DNA from: Euborellia annulipes
Lineage: Eukaryota; Arthropoda; Insecta; Dermaptera; Anisolabididae
DNA: 64,000 nt
Reading direction: 5' to 3'
Assembly: GCA_023213315.1 (NCBI GenBank)
Contig: JAKCPI010002740.1
Location: 186,001 to 250,000, forward strand
Shown here: positions 10,841 through 22,411 of the stretch, piece by piece
Position numbering within the stretch: the first letter of the stretch is position 1
Layout: each line of letters begins with the position of its first letter
Position numbers and translations under genes: made by a program
The notes under the pieces: model-generated
Seen by the model: the letters and a program-made list of their open reading frames with translations, nothing else
Told to the model about the DNA's origin: nothing
The model's database searches: none

Positions 10841-11488
10841 AAAAAATCTGATGTGACTAGTCGCACAGCACACAACTTTCTCTTAACCTTCGGCAAGAGA
10901 AAGTTGTGTACTGTGCTTGTGACACCAGATTTTTTGTTTTCAGTATATTTAGGTTCCGACAGTACGGTACATTTGAATTCAAGATGTAAAAATATTTATA
11001 TTTTGTTACCATGGCAACCATTTCTTCTATGTTTCCTATGAAGTACAAGAGTAAAGTGGTCTTCAGAAGATTTCAATTGCAAAATGAAAATATATATTTG
11101 AAAGAGCAGTCTAAAAAATAATTGATTTTTGAATTTTAATCAAAATCGTTGTAGCGGATTTTGAGAAAATCGAAAAAACTGAAAAAGTGCATCAGTAAAG
11201 TATTAGTACTCTTTGACCAATTTTGATTAAAACCTTATTTTTTTACTCTCAGGAGGGTGACTATCTTAAATATAAAATTCCAACCTCGTAGCTCAATTCC
11301 TTCATGCTTTAAATTGAACACAGACAGACACACGGACAGACAAACCATGTAGCGAAAACCACTTTTTTGGATTCAGGGGACCTCAAAACGTGTTAATCCA
11401 TCAAAATCTCGACATCGAATTCTTGACATGAATCCAATACCTTCTCTCTATATATATTAACATTCATAGAGGTAAGAGAAAGTAAAAA
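10841..11488 (-). repeat. Family A repeat, near full length, with intact terminal hairpin
   Basis: The terminal hairpin at 10845-10932 is complete: AATCTGATGTGACTAGTCGC, then CACAACTTTCTCTTA, a CCTTCGG tip, AAGAGAAAGTTGTG and CACCAGATT. The outer end GGTAAGAGAAAGTAAAAA is at 11471-11488. Body landmarks are present in reverse order. Confidence 0.9.
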
Positions 11489-12542
11489 AAAAAAAAAACA
11501 ATTGAAAATGGAAGATTTGGAAAATATTATTGATACATTATGCATCTTTAAAAATTTTTTACCAACTGATTTTATTAGAGGTTAATTCAAGCAACCAATT
11601 GTTCGAGTCCAAATGTTAATTTATTTCTATTATACACCATCGTATTGATTATTATTAATATATATTCATATCAATCTTTCAAAAGATCCATATTCTAAAA
11701 AGAAGTTAATATAAAAATAATCTATAATATTATATGTTAAAGGAAATTATTATTTGAGGTGCTTGTATATAGAATTATAAAAATATAGATGCTTCTTCCA
11801 TGAAATTAGGTTTTCTAAGGAAGAGCAAAAAAAAAAAAAAAACCTGAGAACCTCACCTAGGGAACACTTGCAGATTTTATTTAATAAAACCATCACGATT
11901 GTAATATGAAATATTTCTTAGAATGTATACCGAGAGAGAAGCTTAGGCCTTAATTCCCTTTATGGATATAGTGTAATAAATCGGTAACAAAAAATATTTC
12001 ATATTAAATGAAAAATTTTATTATTACTGTTTTTGGCAGGATAAATAATAAAAATGGCTGCTGGGAAATATATACCTATTATATATTCAGTGTTTAAAAA
12101 ACAGAATATAAGATAACAAAAAAAAAAAAAAAAAACATGAAAAATTTATTAAATAAATCCTCTTTAATAATCACTTTCTTATTTTTATATAAATAAATTT
12201 TTTCCAAGTCTTCTTCAAAAAATGAATTTATTCAATTAAATGAAAAAGCAAATAAAATAAATTATGAAGAACAGTAACGTTAAACTGATATTAATATTAT
12301 TTTTGCGATCATTTATAGCTAGTATTTATAGCTATAATATCTTACTTCGGCCAGTTAACGTGGAATTAGTAATTATTCCAACTTTAATAGATCTGGAATT
12401 TTGATTATTTTAACATGAATTCTACATTTGAAAGCCGATAGCTCGTTGATGGATATATGTTTTCAACAAATTTGCATAAACGTATTTTTATAAAATTTAA
12501 TATCTTAATTTTATCAATCTTATCTTTTCATCATATCTTCCA
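11489..12542. other. AT-rich non-coding stretch
   Basis: Poly(A) and AT-rich sequence without recognisable features. Confidence 0.5.
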
Positions 12543-13044
12543 GCTCTTCCTTCCATAGAGGCAACGCTGAATTCCTATAGCGATTTGCACGTGAATTTCG
12601 ATTTTAATGGGGAGGGGGGGGGCTTTCTCTTTGGAAAATGTATATCAGTAAAATTTTTCGTGCAAATTATTTGAAGTACACTTTACTGATGTATTTGAGA
12701 TTTTTCAAATTCATTTTCCGGCTTTCCTTCCATAGAGCCAATGTTAAATCCCTATGGGGAATTGCATGTTAATTTCGATTCAAAAGGGGGTCCCCTTTGG
12801 AACGTTTTACAGATAAAAAAAAATGTTCTAATTCTTATGAAATTTTGTATTTATTTAGGATTTTCTATTATGTATAAAATATCCAAATATGAGATTAAAA
12901 TTTTGTAAAATAACCATAGTTTAGTTCAAGCAGTCAACATTTTAAATGCAAGTTTGGAATTAAGGTGCTATTGGAAACTAAAAATATTTCAACACAAAAA
13001 ATCTGGTTTGATTAGTGGGTGGGCAAAGTTGTGTGCTCGGCTTA
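12543..13044 (+). repeat. Family A repeat, 5'-truncated long form
   Basis: It carries the extra internal block of the long form (CTTCCTTCCATAGAG, TTAAATCCCTATGGGGA, GATTCAAAAGGGGGTCC), then ATTTCAACACAAAAAATCTG and a partly deleted terminal hairpin. Confidence 0.8.
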
Positions 13045-13209
13045 GTCCGACCCTTTATTTTAAAATGAATTAGATTGATTAATTTTTTTAATAGAAATAT
13101 TTTTTTTTAATGACTAATTAAAAAAATTAGGCTTTATTATTTATTTTTTTATTTATTGAAAATAAATATTTTCGTTAGGAAAATTTTGAATTTTGTTTAA
13201 ATAAAATTA

Positions 13210-13412
13210 TCATACTATAATATAAAGCGTTAGCGGCTGTCTGGTGTGTGTCTTCCTGTCCCTGTGTGTATGTGCCTATCAGGGCGCTGATTGGCTAGAG
13301 TTACAGGAAGTGGAGGGGAAGAGGGAAATTTAAAATTCAAGTCAGAGAGGGAAATTTGAATCCTTTAATAGGGGGACGTAGCCCCCTGGCCTTCGGCGGG
13401 CTTTAACACTGA
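13210..13412 (+). mobile_element. Short non-autonomous Helitron-like element
   Basis: It starts A|TCATACTATAATATAAAG, a common animal Helitron start, and ends CTGA|T about 10 nt after a GC-rich hairpin-like segment (GGCCTTCGGCGGGC). The A/T flanks fit Helitron insertion between A and T. No coding region. The 3' end is the weaker part of the call. Confidence 0.45.
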
Positions 13413-13805
13413 TTATTTATATCATTGAATATTTAGGGAATGAAAATATATTAACAGACAAAAATAGTCCAATAACAGACGGTGATAATCCAAAACAAGC
13501 TCTCTGATTGGCTAAAGCAGGCACGAACTTAACGCTTTTTCTTTACAATTAGCTCCTATTTTACTTTAAATGAAACGAATAGAAAAAAATTTAAATAATT
13601 TAAAATTTGATCTATAGTTAAGATCAAGTGGATTTGTTCAATTCACTTGGATAGAAACTGATCTGTTCTTAGTGAATACACACAATTCACAAATTTTAAA
13701 CAAATTTTATACATTTTTTTTCTCTTTGAGCTCGACAAATAAATTTTGATTTATATATATTATAAAGGATTTCAGAAAATAGTAAAATTATAATTGATTT
13801 GCTTA

Positions 13806-13935
13806 AATTATACACGCTTCAGCGCCTAGAGAATAGGCATCACTCGTTCTTAAAACGCGATGCGTGGTAGCGTAGAGAAAGGGGCAAACGTGACAGAGTA
13901 GGCGATCGGTCAGTGGTTACGGAAGCATTGCAAAT
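13806..13935 (-). repeat. GC-richer block related to 0.5 kb
   Basis: The reverse complement reads GCGTTTTAAGAACGAGTGATGC and TCTCTAGGCGCTGAAG, closely resembling 556-600. It may be an old repeat, or an exon-like sequence copied elsewhere. Confidence 0.4.
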
Positions 13936-14486
13936 AATTAAATTATTTTTTTAATAACACAATTTTTTTTTTGGCATCGTACAAATTTTAATGTATTTTT
14001 AATGATATTTTAGAAAACATTTTTTTTTTGTTCTTAAATGACAAAGAAATTTGTTAGCTTCACATATAAAACGATTCAATTTCAGTTTATTTCATTTAAA
14101 CATTATATAATAAAAAGCCTCTGGCTGTGAAAACAATCGACCTTAAAAAAAAAAATAATAATAATTCTTTTCAACCTACTTGTCAACTTTAACAAACATT
14201 TTTTTTTTTTAAACAACTTAACAACATTTTATCTAAGAAAAATAAAAGAAAAAAAGCAAACTAAAATAAATATTAGGCTGAAATTAATTCCATACGCGTT
14301 CATCTTCAAAAATTTATACGATTTGAATTAAGCGCTATTGTGATTTGAAAAGAAATCCTGATCAGTTTTGAGTTGGAGATCTATTGGTTGATTGGGAATG
14401 CTAAAATCCGCACATTCATCAACTTCTTCTTTTATGAGAATAAACCAAGAAATTCTTTTTATAAGCGAGAAGCTCATTGAAATATA

Positions 14487-15205
14487 AAAAAAAAAATTGT
14501 TGTGACTGGTAGCACGGCACACAACCTTCGGTAATTGAAAGGTGTGTTGTGTGCTTGTCTCACCAGATTTTTTGTGTCAACATATAACACGTTATTTAGT
14601 TTCAAGAATTTTTTTTTCAAGACTAAAATAAAAAAATATTTGTCCTCTTTCCTATACAAGAGTAAAATGCGCTTCAAATATACATTTTAAAGGACATCTA
14701 AAAATTCATTGGTTTATGAATTTTAAAAATAATCGTTTTTATACAAGTTATAAAAGACTGAATAAATTGATTTCGGCCTCAGTAATGCAACGTTTAATTT
14801 TTCTCGTTCCACAAACAGCTTGAAAATCGTAAGCAGAACCTTAAAATCAACTTATGTGCATAACGCAAAATATTTTGTAAAAAAAAAAAATCGAAAATCA
14901 ATTAATAAATCGATTTTTTTTTAGACAAAAATCGATTATTTGGTTTAGATTTTAAAATCGAGGAATCGAAAATCGATTCAGCCTCCGAATCTACCAACCC
15001 TCGCTTTAACAAATTTTATTTAAAAGGTTATTTTGCGCCTCAACGGGGTACTTAACTTAAATATAAAATTTCAACCTCCTTTCCTTCATACTTTATTTTT
15101 ATCACAGACAGATAATTTTGTGGGACCCCCTTTTTTTAGAGGACCTCAAAACGTGTATTTCCATCAAAATTTTGATATTGAATTTTTTACATGAATCTAA
15201 TACTT

Positions 15206-15256
<51 letters not shown>
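14487..15256 (-). repeat. Family A repeat ending in (CT)n(TA)n
   Basis: The terminal hairpin at 14495-14575 has a shortened tip. The body runs to TACTTTCTCTCT, where a (CT)n then (TA)n microsatellite (15208-15256) replaces the usual outer end. The microsatellite probably grew from the CTCTCTATATATA sequence native to the element. The internal stretch 14880-14990 contains several ATCGATTTT words. Confidence 0.8.
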
Positions 15257-15261
<5 letters not shown>

Positions 15262-16421
15262 TGACTGTCAGATTAATAAAAAAAATATACATTATTATTA
15301 ATTTAGGCAACACCTCCTCGTCTCCATCAGGTCAATTAATTTGAGTTCGAGTGTATAATATTCTAATAATACAACGGCTTTGGCGTGTACACAGAAGTAA
15401 TAAATTTGTTCTTGCTATGGCTTTCTCTAGTGGAATCATTCCACAAGATCAAATTTATACATGCAAAAGCCTTATTGCAAGGTCGTAGCAGCCAGACTTT
15501 TTTTCTGGAGGGGAGGTTTGAATGATTCTAATGAGTCCCTACCCCCATCCACCCTCTCCAAATGAATAAAGATTATAAATTATATTAAAATAATTTCTAA
15601 GCTCTATTAAATATTATATTTTCTCTCTCTCATCAAATTATTTATTTTTTCAAGATTTTTTTTTTTTTTTTGGGTGGGGTAACTCCTCTGTATCATTGTT
15701 ATTACAATACAGTATTTTTTATAAGCTATATTTTAAAATATCACCCAATTGTTGTGCGGGCTTAGGGTTCACTGTGCCTTAGGCCCGAAAAATTCGCTTT
15801 ATATTGAATAGTAGTAATTATCTATACAAAATAAAATTTTATATATTCAAAGAGAACCTTCTAGGGATTACAGGAAAATTATTTTCATTCATAAATTATT
15901 ATAACTCTGAGTTATTAATTTTTGAAGTTACGATTTTCCTTATATCTATTGTAAGTCTATCATTTAGGTCCTTCTGCTTGAAATAATTTAAAAAATTCAA
16001 AGAGGATCTTTTAAAGATTGTGAAAGCAAAGTCAGCTGCTGTCATAAAATCGGATATTTTAGAAAATTGCTTTAATAAATTAACCTTTTCAATAGATTAT
16101 TTAGAGTTTTTTTTTACAAAATTCAGCTACCCAGACTTTTTTTTCGAACTCATGTTTGATTCAAAAATTCTAAGATTTTAACATTAAAATCATACTCAAT
16201 TATTAAAAAAAAGTCAATTTTTAATCCCATGGCGTCTAAGCCAAATCAATGTTAAAATTTTAATTGTACTCTAAATTTTATACTCTCTAAAATTTTGCTT
16301 AGACCCGGCCCTCACGGGTCTGAGCATAAATCCAACATTCTTTTGAAACTTTTGGAAATTAAATATTTTTATTTGACTATATCTGGTTGATATGATTTTT
16401 TCTAAAATTTGGAAACAACTA
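15257..16421. other. AT-rich non-coding stretch
   Basis: GCTTAGACCCGG / CGGGTCTGAGC near 16298-16327 form a short hairpin, possibly a transposon end. Nothing else is recognised. Confidence 0.4.
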
Positions 16422-16968
16422 TTTTTACTTTCTCTTACCCTATATATGAAATATATAAAGTATTGCGATCATGTCAGAAATTCGATATCGAGATTTTGAT
16501 GGATATACACGTTTTGAGGTCCAAAAAAGTGGGTCCCGCAAATTGGTCTGTTTGTGTGCCTTTCTGTGAACAAAATATCTCAGGAACGAAAAGATCTATG
16601 ATGTTGAAATTTTTTATATTTGGCACCTCCCCTCCAAGGGGGGAAAATAATCTTTTGAACAAAATCGGCCAAAAAGTAGTACATTACTGATGCACTCTTT
16701 CAGTTTTTTTCGATTTTTTCAAAACCCCCTCCAACAATTTTGATTAAAATTCATAAATCAAATATTTTTTTGATGCTCTTTAAAAAGTATATCAACGAGT
16801 ACTTCATACTTACTGATGTGGAAGCATTCGTAGCTCAGCGACATTTATGAATCACGTGGTCAAGTTTGGAACTTAGGTGCTAAGGGCAACTAAATATATC
16901 TCGATACAAAAAAATCAGGTGTGACATGCACAGTACACAACTTTCTCATGCCGAAGGGTAAGAGAGCT
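16422..16968 (+). repeat. Family A repeat, hairpin truncated
   Basis: Outer end TTTTTACTTTCTCTTACCC at 16422 and standard body. The terminal hairpin stops after GCCGAAGGGTAAGAGAG. The 93- and 62-codon frames on the two strands are shadows of the repeat. Confidence 0.85.
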
Positions 16969-17253
16969 TTATGAGCTTTATGAGCCATTGGTAGAATCAC
17001 AATTACAAACGATTTATTTGGACCTTGAGAAATCGAAATATCCTTTGATCACAGTGATTGACATCTAGTTCTGACATTTATTTAAATTTATTGCAATCAA
17101 TTAATTTAACAATCCACTCTTGGAAAAAAATATTTTAAAAACAAATACACAAACGGTTTTTAATAAAAATCCTCTACACTCGCTAAAATCTGTTTTTACT
17201 TGAATAATTAAAATTTGAAAAAGAATTTCAAATATTCAGATTCTTAATTTGTA

Positions 17254-17460
17254 TTTCGCTCAGGGGCCCACTTGTGGGTACGTGAATGGCGACCACGAGC
17301 TGCCCGAGCTGGGACAGACAGTCCTTCAGTTCTTTGTAAATCTGTCTCTTCCTTCCTCTTTTCAACAGTCGTCAGACCGTGCGACGGGCCGGCCTGTCCT
17401 ATTTCTTTCGGTCGCAAAAACGCATGATAGGGTTGTAGAGAGAAAATGAGGTCCACCGGG
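17254..17460 (+). repeat. GC-rich dispersed repeat, longest member
   Basis: GTACGTGAATGGCGACCACGAG recurs, diverged, at 31657, 44298 and 60788. Further right, GTGCGACGGGCCGGCCTGT recurs at 3034. Frames of 66 and 70 codons exist on both strands, which argues against coding. This looks like a well-preserved copy of an old SINE-like or TE core. Confidence 0.55.
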
Positions 17461-18414
17461 AAGGCGAGGACCTATTTTGTATTGTTTCATAAATTCTTAG
17501 CAATCATGCTTTTGAGCTCGACTCATATTTGCCAATTTTCTTATTTAAAATCATAAATTCTTGTCAGTTTTCATTCCGTCGAAACAAGAGAGTCCAAAAA
17601 AAGATGGAGAGAATATTTTTATGCTTGAATTTCTTTAATGTCATTTTCGTTTTTAAAGATCGTCCCTTTCCATTCTTTTCGAAGCTTTTGCCCCACCCTT
17701 TGCCTGCTCGCTTCATTTCCTAAGGGAACTTTTAAACTTTCCCCTGATTTGATATTTTTTTTCCGAGGGTGCCATTTTTCTCCACCTGTTTCATTGGAGA
17801 CTACTCCTTTGGTGCACTTTTTTTTTATTTTATTTTTTTCCCTCTTTTTCTATCTCGCTCGCTCTCTCCCAAAAATTCACCACCACACGATGGTTCAGGC
17901 AATCAAAGTCGATTGCATTTATGTATCTAAGTCAATAATCCGACGCGAATTATTCTCAACGCATTTGCGATGGAAATTCACTTTACATGGAAATTAGAGC
18001 AGCTTTATTTGGATAGCGATCATAAGAACAAGATTTTTTTATTATTTTTTTTTTTTTTTATTGAAAACATTTGATAAAAAAAAATGAATTCAAGCGCCAA
18101 AATAGGGAAAAAATTAATTCTATTTTATTAAAAGAATGAATTGTAATTGAAAAGATAATCTTAATGAATTTTTTAATTATATTGATTTTGAATCGAATTT
18201 AAATAAAAATTTTTCTTACTACTATAGTTTAGAATATGACTCTTGAGTTCGAGTTATAGCAATGATATCGACCACATGTTACAGAAGCTAAGACTGGCTT
18301 TTTTTCTATAACATTCTTCCATTTTTCTTTTATTCTTGTACAATAGGCATTTTTATTTATTTCAATTTAATTATTTTTTATTTTTAATAAATAAAATCGC
18401 CCTTACCTGAATAA
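17461..18414. other. GC-richer apparently single-copy stretch
   Basis: Bases 17490-18000 are pyrimidine-rich and lack the repeat signatures common elsewhere. A forward frame of 119 codons (17638-17997) is Phe/Ser/Leu-rich because of T-runs and is not convincing. This could be intronic or regulatory DNA. Confidence 0.35.
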
Positions 18415-18863
18415 TAAAAATCTGGTGTCACTGGTCACACAGATCACCTTCTGTTATTGAAAGATGTGTTCTGTGATTTTTTTGTGTCAACATATATTTA
18501 GTTACAGAGAGTAGTCACTACATTAGATATAATTCAAGATGTAAAAGGTTTGTTCGTTTCACTTGCCATGGTAAAAAGTGCACGCTATCTTGGTCAAAAG
18601 TTGCAAGTGAGCTATGTGAGTCAAGGCTAGATTCTTTGGTAAATGGCAAAAAATAATTCACACAATTGCGTCATTCGACTTTTTGAGGAATTTTGTTGAC
18701 AAGCTTCACCTCTGAGGATGGTCGTATATAATTTCTCAAATAATTTCTATATATATTATTGTAATCAATTTCAGAAGTGGGTGAATGTTTAATGAGTAGT
18801 GAGGAGATTCAAGGCTGCCAAAAGCAATAAAGAAAAAATTATATATCGCTTTATTTTACACGC

Positions 18864-18905
18864 TTGTCGACGTTTCGGCCGATATTCCGGCCTTCATCAG
18901 GACAA
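18864..18905 (-). ncRNA. Hammerhead-ribozyme-like core, best copy
   Basis: On the minus strand: TTGTC, CTGATGA, A, GGCCG-loop-CGGCC, GAAA, CGTC, GACAA. TTGTC and GACAA pair as a 5 bp helix I, GGCCG/CGGCC form a perfect stem II, and the cleavage triplet would be GUC. Helix III is one pair with CG, which in Penelope-type hammerheads can be supplied by dimerisation through the palindrome ACGU. All conserved core bases are present. Confidence 0.7.
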
Positions 18906-19032
18906 TGTGCTGCTTGCCTCCAGCTCAGAGAGGCTCTTGGCAACTTCCAGTCATGACATCAAACGAATGTTCACACAAACGTATTGTCAGGAGTTGCCAA
19001 GAGCCTCTCTGAACTGGAGGCAAAGAGCACAT

Positions 19033-19076
19033 TGTCCTAATGAAGGCCGGAATATCGGCCGAAACGTCGACAAGCG
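19033..19076 (+). ncRNA. Hammerhead-like core, mutated second copy
   Basis: Same module as the left arm of the palindrome, but the core reads CTAATGA. The conserved G is replaced by A, so this arm should be inactive. Confidence 0.5.
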
Positions 19077-19174
19077 TGTAAAATAAAGCGATATATAATT
19101 TTTCTTTATTACTTTTGGCTGCCTTGAATCTCCTCACTTATATATATTAATGTATAGGCAAGAGAAAGTAAAAA

Positions 19175-19906
19175 TGTAAAGTTTTTTCTATAGTATTAAA
19201 ATAAACCACAGATTCATTTATCATTAAAATATTTAAAACATTTTTCATGTAAGAGTATATAAATAATAATGGAAAAATACTAAATTATCTTTTTCATAGG
19301 TGAATAAATAATTATAGCCTGGAGTATATTTTACATTTTAATTATTTCATATTTGTATAAAAGAGAATAAATATAAATATATAATATATAAATGGAAAGA
19401 AATTGTCACTAGCATAATTAAAACACTTGCTTCCTTGCTTTATTTATCCCCGTATCAATAAAGCTGGCAAACGATGGCAACTGTCACTATTTGTTTTAAT
19501 TATCCTGACTGAAATTCCTTCCCATTTTATATAAATACTCATAGCCATTTTCTTCTCTTAAGGAATATAATCTCAATTCCCCTTTCCATATCATATTTTC
19601 TTATTTATTATTATTATTATTATTATTTTTTTTTTTGAGCATGTGCGCCATCAAAGTAAATAGGTAAAAATTCTAAAAAATAAATTATCCATAAAAAATT
19701 TCTAGTCATTTCAATTTAGTTTAAAGAGACAGAAATAAATCTCAACACTCCATAAAACTTTTACCTAAATGTTTGTTTGTTGCGTTACAAATTTTATAAC
19801 GGCCCCTCCACCACCCACCCAGTACTGAACTTATATTAAAGAGAATAAAAAATACTAATAGTAATATTTTTTTATTCTTTAAAACAACCTGACTAAAAGA
19901 TATTAT
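19175..19906. other. AT-rich non-coding stretch
   Basis: A (TTA)n microsatellite lies at about 19604-19626. Nothing else is recognised. Confidence 0.5.
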
Positions 19907-21015
19907 TTTTATTACTTTCTCTTGCCTATATATTAATATGTAGAGAGAAAGTATTGGATTCAAGTTAAAAATTCAAGTCGATGGAAACACGTTTTGAGGT
20001 TCTTTGAGACCAAAAAATGATTTTTGCAACATTGTCTGTGAACAAAATATCTCAAGAACGAAAAGAGCTAGGAGGTTGAAATTTTATATTTTAGTTAGGT
20101 CAGTACCCCCCTGAGAAACATGAAACTTTTGAAAAAACTTGGCCAAAAAGTATATTTCCTAGTCTTTTTTTTTTTTTTTTTTTTTTGATTTTCTGAAAAT
20201 TATTGGGACTCCAAAGATTTTGATTAAAATTCATAAATCAATTATTTATTAGATGCTCTTTAAAATTTGACTTTGAAATCTTTTGGAGCATACTTTTGTA
20301 CTTTATACGAAAGAGAGGGGAAATGGTTGCCATGGTAACAAAATATAAATATTCATAAATTTTACATCTTGAATTTGTAGGGCCTTCTGTCGGAAAGTAA
20401 ATATATGTCGGCAAAAAATATCTGATGTGACTTGCACAGAACACAACTTTCAATTAAAAAAGGTCAAAAGAAATTTGTGTGCTGAATTTCAAAATCTCAA
20501 AACCAATTTTTGATTTAATTTTCAATATTTTTTTAAAGTGTGCGTCTCGAAAAGCCGTTAGAAGACGATTCACTACCGAGTTACTCTAGGAGGCAAGAGA
20601 TGGCGTTAGTTTTTCCCATAGGGATACAAGGGATTCCATTTCATTTTAAAGATTCCAGCTAATTAATTAAGGGTAAAAAATTAATTATTTTTACCACAAT
20701 GATTACTAATTTAATTATCTATAAGATAGAGAGCGAATTTTTTAAAAATATCTTTTCTTTAATGCGATTAATCTAAAAAAAAAATTTATTTTTTTGAAAA
20801 TCAAAAAAAAGGGCTTTTATAAGTTGTAGATATTTTAATTAGCTTTAACTTAAAAAAAATTTGAGGTCGATAGCTTCAAAATTGTGGTAGCTGGAATCTT
20901 CCAAAATTAGCACCCCGAGACGCGCACTTTAATCATATTTTTTTCTTTATCTCTATATTGGAATATTTAATATCCCATTTCATTACCCTTTTATCTAGGT
21001 AATAGAAAGTAAAAA
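19907..21015 (+). repeat. Family A copy interrupted by a TTAA-flanked MITE
   Basis: The outer end TTTATTACTTTCTCTTGCC is at 19907. The body and damaged terminal hairpin (TCTGATGTGACTTGCACAG) reach about 20484. An inverted AGGTAATAGAAAGTAAAAA lies at 20997-21015, beyond the nested MITE. If both ends belong to one copy, family A has terminal inverted repeats. Confidence 0.7.
20533..20932 (+). mobile_element. TTAA-flanked MITE, copy 1
   Basis: Ends TTAAAGTGTGCGTCTCG and CGAGACGCGCACTTTAA. A second copy lies at 41103-41491 in the opposite orientation, sharing most of its 400 bp. TTAA at both borders suggests a piggyBac-like target, but the terminal bases are not the usual piggyBac CCC. Confidence 0.8.
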
Positions 21016-21732
21016 TTAGTTCCATTGTAAATGTTGTTCTCAAATGTGAAAGCGAGGATTTTTTTTTTTAATTCATCCTTTTATGTCAATGAAAAAAAAA
21101 TGGAATCGCGGAATGAAGATAGAAAAAGGAGCAAACACTGAAATGAAAGTAGATTGGTGTTTCAAGATGGCGAAACCCGGATGATGAAATGAAAAGATCA
21201 CGGAGACAGAGATGCTTGTTGGTTGGAAAAAAAAAAAAAAGGAAGGAAGAGGAGGCCAGAGGGTCTCATTGAGCCAAGTTAGCCCCCCACCCTCCCTTTT
21301 ATGCCTATATTTGTGACAAAAGAAGAGAGAAGAGACAACCATCGATCAAGTTTATCCTCCCTCTGCATAGAGGAAAAGCCCAAGCGTTGCTGCTCCATAG
21401 CTCTCTCGTCCCCAGGAGGCTGCCAACTTAACCACCCACACCATTCAAAACAACATCACCATTCAAAACAACCCTTCAGTAAATATGCGCCAATGGGTCA
21501 GATTTTATATGCAGTCTACACAAATATGCAAATATAAACAATTTTTTTCTATTATTAATCAGTCTGACTCCGCCAATTATATAAATAAACTAGAGAAAAA
21601 AGCCCACCTTCAGCGGGCTTTCCGCTTAGCCAAGGGGCCCTCTACGTCTCCGCCGTGCAAGTTTATTGCCAAAATTTTGGAATATTTAGGCGTTTAAACT
21701 TTCCCCTGGTGTAGTAAGGTGATCGTCATAAG
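21016..21732. other. GC-richer apparently single-copy stretch
   Basis: Bases 21080-21500 contain purine- then pyrimidine-rich unique sequence. A tandem ACCATTCAAAACAACATC / ACCATTCAAAACAACCC pair lies at about 21441-21474. The frames present are short and on both strands. No gene recognised. Confidence 0.35.
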
Positions 21733-22340
21733 AATAATCTGTTGTGATAAGCACAGAACACATTTTTCGATTATCGAAGGTAAGAGAAAGTTGTGTTCTG
21801 TGCTTGTCACACCAGATTTTTTGTGTCGACATATATTTAGTTTCCGCCAATATATTAAAATTTAACATGTCAAATTTATAAACATGGGAAAATATTAAAA
21901 CTTTGTAACCATTTCTCCTATCTTTCCTATGAAGTACAAGAGTAAACTGTGCTTAAAACAATTTTGAGGGCAAAATTAGAATATAAATTTGAAAGAGCAT
22001 CTAAAAAATAATTGATTTTTGTATTTTAATCAAAATCGTTAGAGCAAATTTTGAGAAAATCGAAAAAAACTGAAAGAGCACATCAGTAAAATACTACTAC
22101 TCTTTGGCCGATTTTGATTTAAAGCTTATTTTCACACTCCCGGGGGAGTTTAACTTATATATAAAATTTCAGCCTCATAGCTCAATTCTTTCATGTTTAA
22201 TTGCGAAAATACTTTTTTGGATTCAGGGGACCTCAAAACTTGTATAGCCATCAAAATATCGACATCGAATTTTTGACATGAATTCAATACTTTCTCTCTC
22301 TTTATATTAACATTTATATAGAGGTAAGAGAAAGTAAAAA
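21733..22340 (-). repeat. Family A repeat, near full length
   Basis: Terminal hairpin at 21738-21818 with tip ATTATCGAAGGTAAGAGAAAG. Outer end GAGGTAAGAGAAAGTAAAAA at 22321-22340. Confidence 0.9.
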
Positions 22341-22411
22341 GGTCGAGAAGCCCTGTTCTGTTTCATAGACTTTGTCTTAAGATCATATAATAGTAAAAAA
22401 ATTATTTAAAT

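Larger units (their letters stand above)
18759..19138. mobile_element. Large palindromic insertion with hammerhead-like cores in both arms
   Basis: Arms 18799-18950 and 18985-19137 are almost fully complementary (GTGAGGAGATTCAAGGCTGC ... its complement), with about 35 nt between them. The direct repeat TATATATATTA flanks the block at 18748-18758 and 19139-19149, but it is low-complexity. Hammerhead-like modules lie at 18864-18905 (minus) and 19033-19076 (plus). The short frames on both strands are the same arm read twice. Confidence 0.8.
18415..19174 (-). repeat. Family A repeat, split by a palindrome
   Basis: The terminal hairpin is at 18418-18486. The outer end GGCAAGAGAAAGTAAAAA closes the copy at 19157-19174. 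The middle of the body is diverged and 18759-19138 is a later insertion. Confidence 0.75.

Noticed and set aside
15208..15256. Regulatory (CT)n(TA)n element
   Set aside because: It coincides with the CTCTCTATATATA end of family A and is best explained as microsatellite growth.
17638..17997. 119-codon forward frame
   Set aside because: Phe/Leu/Ser-rich translation follows from T-rich runs; no domain, no splice or promoter context.
18799..19137. Overlapping 95- and 70-codon frames on opposite strands with identical N-termini
   Set aside because: Both translations start with the same residues because the region is a palindrome; not genes.
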